A DNA stretch of 64,000 bases from Lepeophtheirus salmonis (Eukaryota > Arthropoda > Copepoda > Siphonostomatoida > Caligidae): contig NC_052136.2 of the NCBI RefSeq assembly GCF_016086655.4, positions 40,850,492-40,914,491 of the forward strand, in the 5' to 3' direction. The notes beneath the pieces are model-generated. The model saw only the letters and a program-made list of their open reading frames with translations, made no database searches and was not told where the DNA came from. The translations under genes and the position numbers were made by a program. Below, piece after piece: positions 45,356 through 57,392 of the stretch. Position 1 is the first letter of the stretch; each line of letters begins with the position of its first letter.

Positions 45356-48300
45356 ATAATATTTAAAGATGGCCTGTTTGGTCAAATAAATTACTTTTTT
45401 TACGGTTGTTGCGTTTCCTTATTCCTCTTTTTTTCTTCATTATTTATTAATAATTCTTGAACAACCTCTCCCTCTAAAAAGGACTATAGTTTGCCGCTTA
45501 CCTTAGTGCAATATTTAATATAATTAATTTTATTAGTCAAATGCCTTAAAAATTTCCCCCTCCACCTGGAATGCATTTAGTTGGATCTCCATCTATACAT
45601 TTTCTCTCGGTGTTTATATTTTCCATTTGGATAACCTAGCCACACGTCTTCTGATTCTCTCTTCCTGTTCTGTTCAGGGGATCCCTTCTCTGTATGGCTC
45701 ACTTGGTGGATCTCATTTTTCATTTTCATTGTGTAGATGTTCCTTCCCATCAAGCTATGTGATAGTTACTTCTGACATCGTGAATCATTTCTTCTATACT
45801 TAAGAATGCATAAATTCCTGCAAATCTTCTACGTAATAATCGTATACTGCTATAAGAACTGATGAGTTCCATAAAAAGACAAAATAATCCACTGAAAGCA
45901 CAAGTGAGGAACAGAAAGAGTTCTCCTCCTCCATCCACTGATTTTTATTGAATTCTGAAGTCCTTTTCTTCATTTCTTTAATCTAAGAAAAATATTTCCT
46001 TGATGTATATAATGCAGTATAACATATTTCAATCACAATTCCATTCATAAGGTGGAATTTATAGTCTATATATATAATTATATAACCTAGGCCCTTGATT
46101 TCTTTATTACTTGTGCGCCTCTTTTGTTATGAGAAAACAAGTGGAAGATAATTACAGACTCTTAAAGATAATGTGCCTCTCTTTTCTCGATAATTTCGTC
46201 TGCATTGCTAATATATATTCTATTCTGCTAATATGTAAATTTAATTCTGTATAAAAATGTCTTATTGCATTTGGTATATGTATAATGCCACTAATAATTT
46301 GTTGAATCTATTTTTTTAATATTAATAACTTATATATCGTATCATTTGTCATTTTAAATTTGTTTGATTCTCTGCTTATAACTTCTATTTAAATTCATAA
46401 TTGATATAATTGTTTTTTTTAGTTGTATTTTTTTAAATTTACCCATACTTATTTACCTTACTATTATAAAAAAACGTTATAATACTTCAATGCATTATCT
46501 TAATAATGTTCACTATTTCAATGTAACAATAAAGACGTTATACTTCGTAATTAAATAACAATAATTAATATCACTATACATATAATACTGTGCTTCGTAC
46601 AAATTCAAATAAAGTAAATACCAATTATATTTGAAATATTGAAATTCCCTCTCATCGTGAATAAATCTCTTCAATGTATCAATCTTGGAATCTCCTTCGC
46701 TAGGAAGGAGTCGAATCTGCTCTGTTGAGATGGATGATCATGTTATAAGTATCTTTTTTCAATTTTCTCTATCTGACTTTGGCCCTTTCTCTTGGAGAAC
46801 ATATCTTAAGGGTTTTAATATCATAAAAAATGTAGGCCTTGATTTTGTAAGTTAAGTTGTATCTGGTTTTACGAATAACGAGGAACAACTGCCTCAATAG
46901 TTTCAAAGGGGGTGGGGGGAGGGGTATTAACTTCAAATAGTGTGCAAAGTGTTTGTCTAACATCCGTTTTTTTGGTTTAACACTTGGGTATGCTCCATGT
47001 ATTCGAACATGTAGATGTGGAATTTATTTAAGCTAATTATAATTCTTTTTAGTGGTTTTGAAGTATGCTAAGATGAAGATGGATTTGATTTCTATTAATA
47101 ATTAGTATATTTATTTCTTTGTAAAAATATCTCATTATATTTTATATATATATAATTTACATTTATCGCTAATAATTTGTTGAATCCATTTGTAGTATTT
47201 AATATTTATAACTTATATGTCGTATCATTGGTCATAATTAATTTGTTTGATTTTCTATATATAACTTCTATTAAAATTTTCTAATTAATATTTTTTGTAA
47301 TAGTTAATTGTTTTTTCAGTTTTTATTTTATTCAAACCATACTTTTTTAAATTAATATCACAAATATACTCTATAATACTTTAACTTATCAATTTACTAG
47401 TTATTTATTGCTACGACTAAAGTGTTAGCCATTAGTTTTTGATTACTCCTTGTAACATATCATATTAGGGAAGAAGAGAAGAAATTGAAGAGATCTCAAT
47501 GTTAATAGATCTATAATATAGAAATTTGAAAGTTTTTTGGATGAGTTTCACGAAGTAAATCAAGTATCTCTAAATTTAAAAATGTCGACTACTTTTTGTA
47601 TAACGGTTCTACTTCTAGTGTTACTTTAAATAGTGAAGATTCTCCTTTCTATAGCAGAATCACGTGATATTCTTTCCACTAACACCATTACTTTAATCAA
47701 TTATACCATATGTCTGGCTCACGCGTTTTACTCGCACTCGCTCGATGCCTATCCCTGCATCCATCTCATGATTCATACAATATTTGTATTGTCACATCCC
47801 TAATTGTTACACGTTCTTATTTTCTTAGTTACTATTTTCTTCAATTCTAGCTATGAGTGAAGAAAATAAAAAGATAGCTAGTACCGTAGGAATGAAAAAA
47901 AGATCAAGGAATACTAAAACTACTGGAAAGGAATGAAAATATCAAGCTCACACTAGGAGTCTCGCTCTTTCTCTCTTTCTGGAACTACAAAACTGAGAAA
48001 TGACCTGTATGATTTACGAACATAGAAAAATCAATTTATCTGACTCGTAACAATGTCTCGCGATCTTAAATTAATCAATTTCTTAACTTATTCTAAATTA
48101 TATTTATCCTTTAACTAAATAATTTCATTTTATACCCATATAAAATTTAATTTAAATTACTTTCGATATTCATTTAGCATATTTTTTTTTTTTTTTACAT
48201 TAGTTAAAAAATATAATATTGGAAGTAGAATCATTTGTTAGGTTGAATGAAGTTTGGAAATGTTTTTGTTGTTGTACTGATAATGGAAAATATTTTATCT

Positions 48301-48989
48301 TAAGTGTGCAACGCAAAATTCTTTATCACAACGTTCAAAATTTTATTGACTATTTTAGGAATATAGGTAGGGAAACATTTACAAGATTTGCAAGTTGTAG
48401 ATAGTTTTTCACAGGATATTGGATAACATACAGGTTAATACTCAATTACTGGTACCTATTAAAAATTATCATATTACCCTCAACTAAAAGCTTAGTAATT
48501 CTAAAATATTACTAAATTTAGGTTAAACATATTTGCCAACTTAAAATGAATCTCTGATCATTGCTAAAAGACTTGATCGGATCTCACTTCAGCATTCCTT
48601 GTTGGTGTTGAACATCCTCTAGAGAAAGTTATTAGTGCAGAGATTTCCCCATAATGTTGTCAATTCGCAAATCATATTGATCTACTTTCAGAGTAAGATT
48701 TTAGAAATTATTGTTTTTTCGGCTTTGTACGGATGGACTGGAATAAGTTGAATCGTCTCAAATAAGGAAACAATTTACGTTTAAGTTGTATCCTTTGGAT
48801 ATTTGTTAAATAAAAAGTTTTTCAGTGAAGTACAGCTAAAATTATTTTTGTTGATATGACATCACAGATTGATAAGACGATGAAGTATAATGTACTTTTT
48901 TTCAAAGACTTGAATCATTTTGTTATTTTAGAGGCAGATATCTTCAATTGATGCATGTACCATGTACTAACTATTTATTAGTTACAGCA
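45356..48989. other. Long non-coding stretch with one dispersed repeat (45590-46210)
   Basis: 45590-46210 is the partner of 26440-27520 and, inverted, of about 17985-18300. The remainder is AT-rich. The 61-codon ORF at 48219-48404 is unrecognised and has no coding support. Nothing else can be called. Confidence 0.4.
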
Positions 48990-49690
48990 GGTCATTCCTG
49001 TTATTGTAAGCCGTGGAACCGTTTTATCAGTTTGATTTTTCTTTCCGTAGAACTTGATTTGTCAACAGACAATGTCACAACAGTGAAACCTATTTCTCAA
49101 AGAGTCATCATTGTACTGATTAAACAGGAACTACACGGTTAACTTTACCACTGAGATGAGGGCCATAACGGTTAGTATTTCCCCGAGACTGACTTGATCA
49201 TGAGGGTAAGGACAGTTTTAGAAGTTTGATTATTTGTAGTTCCCACAAATTTTCCTAAGACTCGCTTGGCCGAATAAATCTCGTTGATCATTGGTATTAC
49301 ATTTTTTTCTCTGCCTTCAAGAGTCTAATTCGTGATTTTAAGTAACTTGTCGTGGATGAAGGTAATCCTGTTTCTACCATACTCACACTCGATAAGGTCC
49401 TGTGATATCTGAAAGACATTCCTTACGTTCTAAGGGGTTGATTTTCCTGTATTACGGGATTGATCTTCAAATTCAGTGATCAAATCAGTAGCTTTAAAAT
49501 ACGGACTGCATAGTCTTGAATTTGCTGTTGATGTCTAGTCAATCGTATCTCTTGACATGGCCCTATGCCATTTGGTTAGGTTTTCGGAGTATTTCATGAG
49601 GAATTTGTGAAAGCTGACATCTGGATTCTTTGTAATGCCTTCATAGCCCTGCCGGCATCCAGGAGCAGAACACTTGTACAACATTATTAA
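48990..49690 (-). pseudogene. P-element-type (THAP) transposase remnant, copy 2
   Basis: Reading leftward from 49690: a clear THAP start CSAPGCRQGYEGITKNPDVS followed by FHKF and a WHRAMSRDTID block, then SRLCSPYFKATD in place of CSxHF (zinc histidine replaced by Tyr). After stops come IPMINEIYSAKRVLGKFVG and NNQTSKTVLTLMIKSVS, the same transposase block as copy 1 (MIDEVYSAQRVEF). Next come a gap and VVTLSVDKSSSTERKI near 49085, comparable to the SVDN catalytic segment. It holds at least four stops. The copies at 24.7 kb and here are clearly different family members. Confidence 0.78.
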
Positions 49691-50861
49691 TTAAGTAATC
49701 ATAATAATAATGAAAAATCATTAACCTTTGTGAACCACGTTTTCCTTCGTTATAATTTATACAACAAAGGAAGAATGTGTAGGCTTATATAAATGGAAAA
49801 TTAGAAGACTTATTTAATTAAAACATTATAGTTAAATATTAAATTAAGCAAAATGATTTCAACAAATCAATTTTATTAATTAATATAGGTAACAAGTAAA
49901 TAGAATAAAGTTATGTAATTGTATTTAAATTTAGAAACAATGATCCATACATTATTTAGATTGGGAACTCAATTTAAGTATTTTATTAATTGAGGTGCAG
50001 TTGAGACTACCTGATCGTTTTTTGGCCAGAACCAAAAATATCATTTTGATTGGATATAAATTTTTCATTGTTATATTTAAAAGCTGTTGTTGATATCTTC
50101 TGAATAAAATTGGAAAAATAATGTTTTTCTCCAGAAAACTGGTTTAATAAGGAACAACATTTTGGATCTTCCATTCTTTTCAAGATAAAAAGTTGAGAGA
50201 AAACATCCAGCGATCTATGAAAAGAAATAATTAACAATGATGTTAAATATATTTATATTGAATGTAAGATAGCAATATCAATAAGTATTCAGGATAGACA
50301 AGCCCACCTCTATTGATAAAATTGGTAAAACCTTTTTTAAGTTCGCACGAATGGCGAAATTCCTCTTCAACTATTTCACTATCGAGTGTTATGTTCCAAT
50401 CAAACTTGATAAGTGTCAAGCTTGAATTGTATGGGTTGTTTTGTTAACAGTTTTGGCTCCGTTGTAGCCAATAAATTTCAAGTCATCAAACTCAGTCACA
50501 CTAAACCCAATGGGTAGAATGCCTAGAAAATATAAATGAGATAGCATTTATGAGAAATATGCTAAATACTATCATTATTTGTGTACATCTAACATTCCAA
50601 TAAATAGTAATGCTATTAATAAATAATAATAAATAAAGATGAAGAAAAGTTTCCAAAACCCTTATGTACCTATATTTCAATATAATCGAGTGGCACAAAC
50701 ATAAAAAAAATGTAATTTAGAGCAGCTATTATAATTTTAGCAAATTATGACTGATTCAATTTACATTTTTCAAACTTTTGTAAGTAGAAAAACTCGAGAA
50801 TTATATCATTTCTTACTTGTACTATTTTTGATGCTAAAATTTAATGAGATAATTTTGCCAA
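49691..50861. other. AT-rich, no gene supported
   Basis: On the minus strand near 50515-50430 the frame gives GILPIGFSVTEFDDLKFIGY, which looks protein-like but matches no family I can name. It might belong to the transposase remnant at 49 kb or to the exon-like ORF that follows. Confidence 0.25.
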
Positions 50862-51022
50862 AAGATCATCCAGAGGGAATATCTTATATTATTGAAAAAA
50901 ATGATCCAATTCCTCTTGGACATTACGAAATTTCCTTCGAACGTCTGGGAGCGGCAATGAAGGAGGATGAAGTAGTCCAAGACCTAAGGGAAGCTGTCAA
51001 GGGTTGGGACCAGATTTTTTAA
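50862..51022 (+). other. Exon-like ORF end, unrecognised
   Basis: Reading frame DHPEGISYIIEKNDPIPLGH then YEISFERLGAAMKEDEVVQD and KGWDQIF before the TAA at 51020-51022. Its amino-acid make-up and better GC content look like real protein, unlike the low-complexity ORFs around it. A possible acceptor (CCAAAAG) lies just before it. It stops directly before a dispersed repeat (51030-51105, partner 9975-10040), so it may be part of an element. Family unknown. Confidence 0.3.
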
Positions 51023-51029
51023 AAAACGT

Positions 51030-54000
51030 TCCTTTAATTGGTCAGACGGAGTTGCACTGATTAAGTATATGTAAACATTATTGTATTACAATTACTCCAC
51101 CTGTGTGAAAATGGCTCATTTTTTAAAAATTGGTATGAAATAAATATAGAATGTTTGGGTTCTAATTAGATTACACGATAACTTTTGATGATTATTAAAT
51201 GATAATTTTGGAGGGCAAATCCACCTGACAAAACCTTCCTTCATTAGGCTCTCTTTTTGGAGGTAAAATATGTATAAGATGAACTCAGGGCTATGGTTAC
51301 ACCATCGGATATGTGAGGGAGCATACAACAGCCAATTAGAGAAAGGATAACTTTGGCATGACCGTTGAATAATCCTCATAAAATCTTGCAATAAATGAGA
51401 AATATTTTTGCGCCAAACTGCCAAATCCGCATCTTCCATTTACACAAGAGATTGAACGTATTATCAGTGGTGGTGATGATGAGATACCTCCATCTAATAA
51501 GACTTCTGAAGATCTTGCAAACTTCAAATTTCCTTCAACTACTAACGTCGACGTCTTTTAGTATGTTTAAAACTACCAATACTGATTGAAGTCAAAAATT
51601 AACGGATAAAAATCTCTCCAAATTTTTGTCGATATAATATAGCAAAAATGTTATGAAAAATATAACACAACACTAATTACTTTAATTATTTTGTAAAAGT
51701 GTATGTATTACAAGTTAATCATTTTTGTTATTTCGGGTCCACATATTTCTATATTATACCGCTCTTTTTGCCTAAAAGCGCTCAATACTCCTAAAGTCAT
51801 CTTATCAGTAATCCAAGTTATTAATGTTGAAGATATAAAAAGTTATTCTCATCCCAGTAATACAATTAATCATGAGAAATGTTGTATAAATAATTAATAT
51901 TGCATTCCCGAGTATTTATAATAACATCAACTCTTGCTTCCGTCAATCAAAAGGATGTTCCATCTAGGAAATTAGGGCATTTCATTATGTGACCCTGTGA
52001 TATAATTTGAGTATTCAGTGAGTTGATACAATTTGACAGAATTGAGTGAAACATTCGTTCATTTGCAAAAATTCTTGCTATTTCTCGTGAAAAAGTCTTT
52101 AAAAAGTAAAAATAATTCAACTTAAGAGCTATGTAAAGTGTAAAAGATAATTTATGAATATATGAAAACACGTTACTAGGTGCACTGTATATAGTGTTCC
52201 CTGAATCATATAACAATACAATACGAAAAAAAGGAGTATAATATATAGGGAGTACTGGATAAAATGAATAAAATCTCGCAGTCGTTTAGCTCAACATATT
52301 ATGTATATATGACATGTTTTGAGATTCGACCCTGGTTTCACTATCAAAAGCGGAAAAATATCAAGTAGCGAATACTTATAAATAATACATGTTTTCTAAG
52401 ATAACATTTTATGTACACTTCAAATCTGAATTCAGAAATATAATTTGGCGGAAATAAAAATATCAATTTAGCATTGTCAAGCTCTACAAATGAATCAACT
52501 AGTCAAATAATATTTTGAGGGCCTGTAGTTGTTCTGTGACAAGTTGAATAGCTACTGGTCATATGATTATGTAATATCACATGTTTCGGTATATGGATAT
52601 TTTGCTCAAAAATTGAGTTTCTGTTATTTTGTGGAAAAAAAAAAATCCAGAAGTATTAAGTAGTTTGACTTAAATTGGGTATCATTTTCATAAAGAACTA
52701 TAAGAGGGGTATAATCGATTAAGTTTTTACGAATATTGTTCATTCCGTATTTTTGCTTGAGGTCCCTTGTAATTTGAAAAAAAAAAAAAAAAAAAAATCT
52801 GAAATGATACATCTGGTTGGAGAAAAATAAATAAATCAGCTTAAAATATATACTATTTTAAGTACAAACAATCAAATTTTCAAGTATGTAGCTCCAACGG
52901 TTTTATTTACCATCCATTTTAATGACCAACGTTATTTTTTTCACACATTAATAAGATTAGGGATTAGGCGTGATATTTTTATTTTTTCTTAAATGTTCCT
53001 GAAATAGTCAAAATTAGATATCAATTTAAAGCTCATTAAATTTACAATAAAATGATATTTAGATCAAGCCTGTAGTTTTTTCTTATGAGTAGATATGGCT
53101 ACTTAAATCCAGAAATTAATCAAATTAATTTAAGTGTAAATTTTTGGTTCCGTTTATCAATTGAGACATATTTTTAAACGGTTATTGCACAAAAGTTATG
53201 CAAGAAACAACTGAACAAACAGTTTTATTTTAAAGATCTGTCCACTATCTATCATTTGAAAATAAATAATTGTTTTTTAATGTACATTGTAGATTCTATA
53301 ATCCATTGGTCTACAAAATTGGGACTTCAAAATTTTTGTCAGGCAAAAACTGCCATTTTTGGGGAAATTGTTCACAAATTCTATTTTTTTGGATTAATAA
53401 CACAGGATTGAAACTTAAAAAATCATAATCTACAGACATTTTTACCCTAGAAAAGACTAATTAAACAATTTTCAATATTTATTTTCTATCTTAAATATTT
53501 TTTTCGCACTTTTGACAGTGAAACCGGGGGCAAGTCTTCAACCATCTCATATATATATATAAATAATAGGAAGTACTTTATATAATTTTTTTTTTAAATA
53601 AACGTCACTTTAGATGAGGTTGAGAAACGAGCTAAAGTACTCCTTGGCTCATCAAATCATATTAAAAAATATTTCTGAATCTGTTATGATTATTTTTTTA
53701 TTCTTGAGTAGAGAATGCATGAATTGAGTGAGAGTGCTCATGAAGAACTGAGGGTAACGCCAAGGATTTGTTGGGGTGTTAACCTCTATAAATCAAAATT
53801 TGTATGTTCTTCAGCGACGAATACCTCTAGGAAATACTGGACACTACCTCTTAGTATATATTAATCTTGAAGTATTTATTTGTGTTTATCTTTGTAAAAA
53901 AAAAAGTATCTCTTATTTAGAAATTTATCATTTGAAGGTTTTCATTACTCATAGTCCAGCAAATTGCATTAAAACAGCAGATAAATTTAAGGAACATTTT

Positions 54001-54149
54001 CCAATTATATTACATATAACTATCTCGCTGATATTCTGAACAGAATATGAACCCTCAGCCCTGATTACTTCTATAATACAAACATTTATCATCTCTTAAG
54101 TGAATATTTTTTTAGAATTTAGGTGATCTAGAATAATTTACTTCCACGC
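51030..54149. other. Mostly non-coding; repeat partner of 9975-10040 at its start
   Basis: 51030-51105 shares GGAGTTGCACTGA and TATTACAATTACTCC with the 10-kb repeat. A 19-bp A run lies at about 52779-52797. ORFs at 51116-51527 (minus) and 53776-54039 (plus) have no recognisable domain. Confidence 0.35.
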
Positions 54150-54345
54150 CAAGTACTTCAATTCTGTCAAAGATAGCAAATGGTTTAAATACAAAAACAC
54201 TTCTATCGTTAACTGTGATTCAGAGAGAGTTTTCAGTGTGATGTCGGTCATAAATGTAACGAAATAGTGTCACATCAAGTATATTATAATCAAATGGAAC
54301 ATTGGAGATTTACTATTGAATAAAATCCTCGTGAATGATATAATT
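54150..54345 (+). pseudogene. Possible hAT C-terminal dimerisation remnant
   Basis: In one plus-strand frame the sequence reads CDSERVFSVMSVINVTK near 54220-54270, like the SERxFS segment that begins the hAT dimerisation domain. Short and isolated, so a weak call. Confidence 0.4.
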
Positions 54346-54581
54346 ATAATAAATTTAAAATTATATAATAATACTTAAACTAATTAAACCGTTTAAAATT
54401 ACAAAAAATCCATACATGTAAAAGAGATTATACTATTAATAATTATGGAATCATTATTTAAAATTAATTATACATAACGTTGTCATACGCAATGTTTTTT
54501 TTTAAATTATCACGCAACCTTGCATATTTTCTTCAACTATGAGAATAGTTGAATGATCCTGTATGACATATGTCCATTAGT

Positions 54582-55662
54582 CAGGGCTCAACAGTTTTTT
54601 GAGTATTAGTCAAAATTAGATGAAGAGATCGTCTCGTGGGCCACAATAGTGTAACATTGTATTTAGTCTTTATTCGAAAGTAAATAATATAAACATGATG
54701 AAAATCATGGGCGTTATAATATTTTTATTTATCATATGATAACTCTAATAACTGTAATTTACTCGTGAATTCTCAGCTGCTAGCTATATAAATCCAGACT
54801 GTTTGCTGTAATTCTCATTATCTGATCCGTGTGGTGCTCATGAGTCAGTTTAGAACGATATTTATTTTTCACCATATTCATCTCCGAGAAAACAGACTCG
54901 CACATAGATGTTGATTCGAATATTCCACAAACAATTCCAGTTATTGTGTTACCAAATTTGAGTTTTGTTCGTCGCGGGGGAGGGGGGATATGTATTGCAT
55001 GCCACACCATGGCAGTAGTGTCAATGCATACAAATCTCACAAATCAAATGATAAAAATGACACAAATGAACATCTATTTATTGAAATCTTAACAAAAGTA
55101 CAAATGCAAAAAAAAAAATCGTTTTTGTGGCATTTAAATGTGTCAATAATGATACAAATAAAACATTCTAAATAATAAATTCTTTATATAGCCATATATT
55201 AAAATAAGAAACTTAAGAAAACAAAACAACTGTGCAATATTGAGCAGTTCTGAAAAAAAATATACACTTTTGAATTTTTCCAAGAATTAGGTCTACCTAT
55301 TGTTTGCTTCAAGTTCATTAAATTCTACATCGCTAGTACTTCTCTCAAGGAATCTCTTAAGATTGGTGAGCTAATCGAAGCACTTTGCATCATCAATTGT
55401 AGCCCCTTTACAGTCAGGTGCCTGAGACAGTCCTCAACATAATTCCAGTCAGGTATCACACTCGGATCCATCCACATAGGACAGGGATGAAAATGAGTAC
55501 ATAACCAGGTGATATGCACCATAACAATAATTGAAGTACTGAAATCTTTGATCAAACATATTTTTGTCATTTTTTTAGCTTTTTTATTTTAATCTTATTT
55601 TAGTTAATAAATAATTTTCACATGTCGTATGATTTTCGTGGACCACCTGTTGAGAATCCTTG
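54582..55662 (-). mobile_element. Internally deleted hAT element (about 1.08 kb)
   Basis: Left end CAGGGCTCAACAG and right end CACCTGTTGAGAATCCTTG are imperfect inverted repeats. Inside each lies a GTGG(C/A)CCAC box (about 54638 and 55638), common near hAT ends. On the minus strand at 54930-54780 the frame reads STSMCESVFSEMNMVKNKYR and a SKLTHEHH segment, the C-terminal dimerisation domain of a hAT transposase. The catalytic domain is missing. The minus ORF at 55325-55570 (81 codons) is not recognised. No matching octamers flank the element. Confidence 0.65.
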
Positions 55663-57089
55663 CCACAAACTCTAAATGTAATAATTAAAAATTATTACAT
55701 TTATTTAAATTTTAGATACCTATAACAATTGTCAAGGTCTACAATGAGCATAAATCACTGTAGATAACGGTTCCAATACCCAAATTTAGGTACCTAAAAA
55801 TATAAGAAATAGGACAATTAATATCCAACTAAATATTTATATTAATACTTGTATGATTTATGGGATAATTTAACTATCTTCATAGTAAATCTTCAATATT
55901 TATTTGTTCAATGTTCCATTCAATTATGATCATATCCGTGGCGTGACCATCGTTCAAAAGCGACCTTTTCCATACATTCATGTCCAACATCACACTGAAA
56001 ACAATCTCGGCAATTATGTGACTTGTATATAATCCAAATTCCTCCTGTTTTTTGAAAATTATGTATTATTCAAAAAAATTCTAAATAAAACAGGGACGGC
56101 AAAATCGAAATAAATTCAACTTCATAGTTATCAAATCGAAAATTTATGTACATTAAAGAAGTTGCCTCTATGCCTTTGCTAACTTTTTGTAAAGATAAAT
56201 GTTTGCAAAATTTAGCTGTTCAATTTTTTTCTTTCATTTGAAAGTCAAATAAGCGTTGTTAATTTTATGTTGAAATCCAGGTTTCTAGGAATAATAACTA
56301 ACAATCTGGTAAATATTGCATATATTAAAAAATTTCTTCGTGAAACATCTTGAAATATTCGTTACTACAATTAATATTTTATTAAATTTTTTTGGAAAAC
56401 TTCATTAATGTTATGGCAAAAATACCCGGGATAATTTTCAAAAACAGGTTTTCCCCATTTTCTCTAAACTTTAAAATACAAACCTCTAAAATTGTATAAA
56501 ATGAAGTATCCTTAACTTTGTAAGACACATATATTCTATTAAATTTTTTTGGACATTTAATTAAAGATGGCGCCACTTATTAGATGCTAATTGCACCAAA
56601 TTGAAGGTATTAATTTCCTAAGAAAAAATTGTTTTCCAAGATAAATATTTGGTGAAAATGAAGTTTAGGAATTTAGGAAGGAATTTTAATTATAGTTTCT
56701 GGTCAGATATTTATTCCAACATCATTTTTTCGATGAAATGTGGATGGAAAAAAAAAAGAATTAGGGTTATATCTGATCAATGGAAAAATTTTCAGTAAAA
56801 TAAATGCAATTTTTGGATTTCTTTTGTCAATTAGCTTTCCTGGTCCAAATTTTAGGTCTATTGCACCACTGGAACAGATTTTATGACCAAAAAGGTCATT
56901 TTAAATGTCGCAATTTTCAACAGGAAACGACGGATTTTTAAAAATGGGATATCTCGGGAACTGCTGGAAGTTAGACGCTCAAATTTTCAGGATCATCTCA
57001 TTTTCATAAAAGCTAACTCTGCTACGATTTGAAATAAAATCGAAGAGGTACGGTGACAAAAGTACTTTTTTCTGGATGATTTGATGTGG
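55663..57089. other. Non-coding, repeat-like
   Basis: Many short A/T runs. The block 56870-57060 (GGGATATCTCGGGAACTGCTGG..., GATCATCTCATTTTCATAAAAGC) has the look of a moderately old repeat, but no partner exists in the window. No gene. Confidence 0.3.
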
Positions 57090-57392
57090 ATTTACTCTTT
57101 ACACAGTTGATCGTCCAACCAAACTTCATATTGCTTTCAACCCCGACTGGATGGATTTGAGAGTTGTCGTTGTATGCTTGGAAATCTTTAGGACAACATA
57201 TCTCCCTTGTGTTGTGCTCTGCTTGGACTTCCTTCCATGTCGAGGAAGATTCTTGACATGGACAGTTCTTTTGAATTTGGTGATGATACTTTGGACAGAG
57301 GATTTTGGGATGGAAATGTCTTTGTAGCTGTCACCTTGATTGTGGCAATTGACTACAAGCTGGTGGATGTCCTCATTGTACTCCTTGGTCTT
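57090..57392 (-). pseudogene. Tc1-like transposase, N-terminal fragment
   Basis: Reading leftward from 57392: TKEYNEDIHQLVVNCHNQGD, SYKDISIPKSSVQSIITKFK, RTVHVKNLPRHGRKSK, TTLKSIQSGL. After the stop at 57126-57128 comes VGRSTV. This is the paired helix-turn-helix region (with the GRPR-like linker as PRHGRKS) of Tc1-family transposases. A few residues are missing after DIS, and the DDE catalytic part is absent. The plus-strand ORF over the same bases (57207-57434) is a shadow. Confidence 0.88.
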
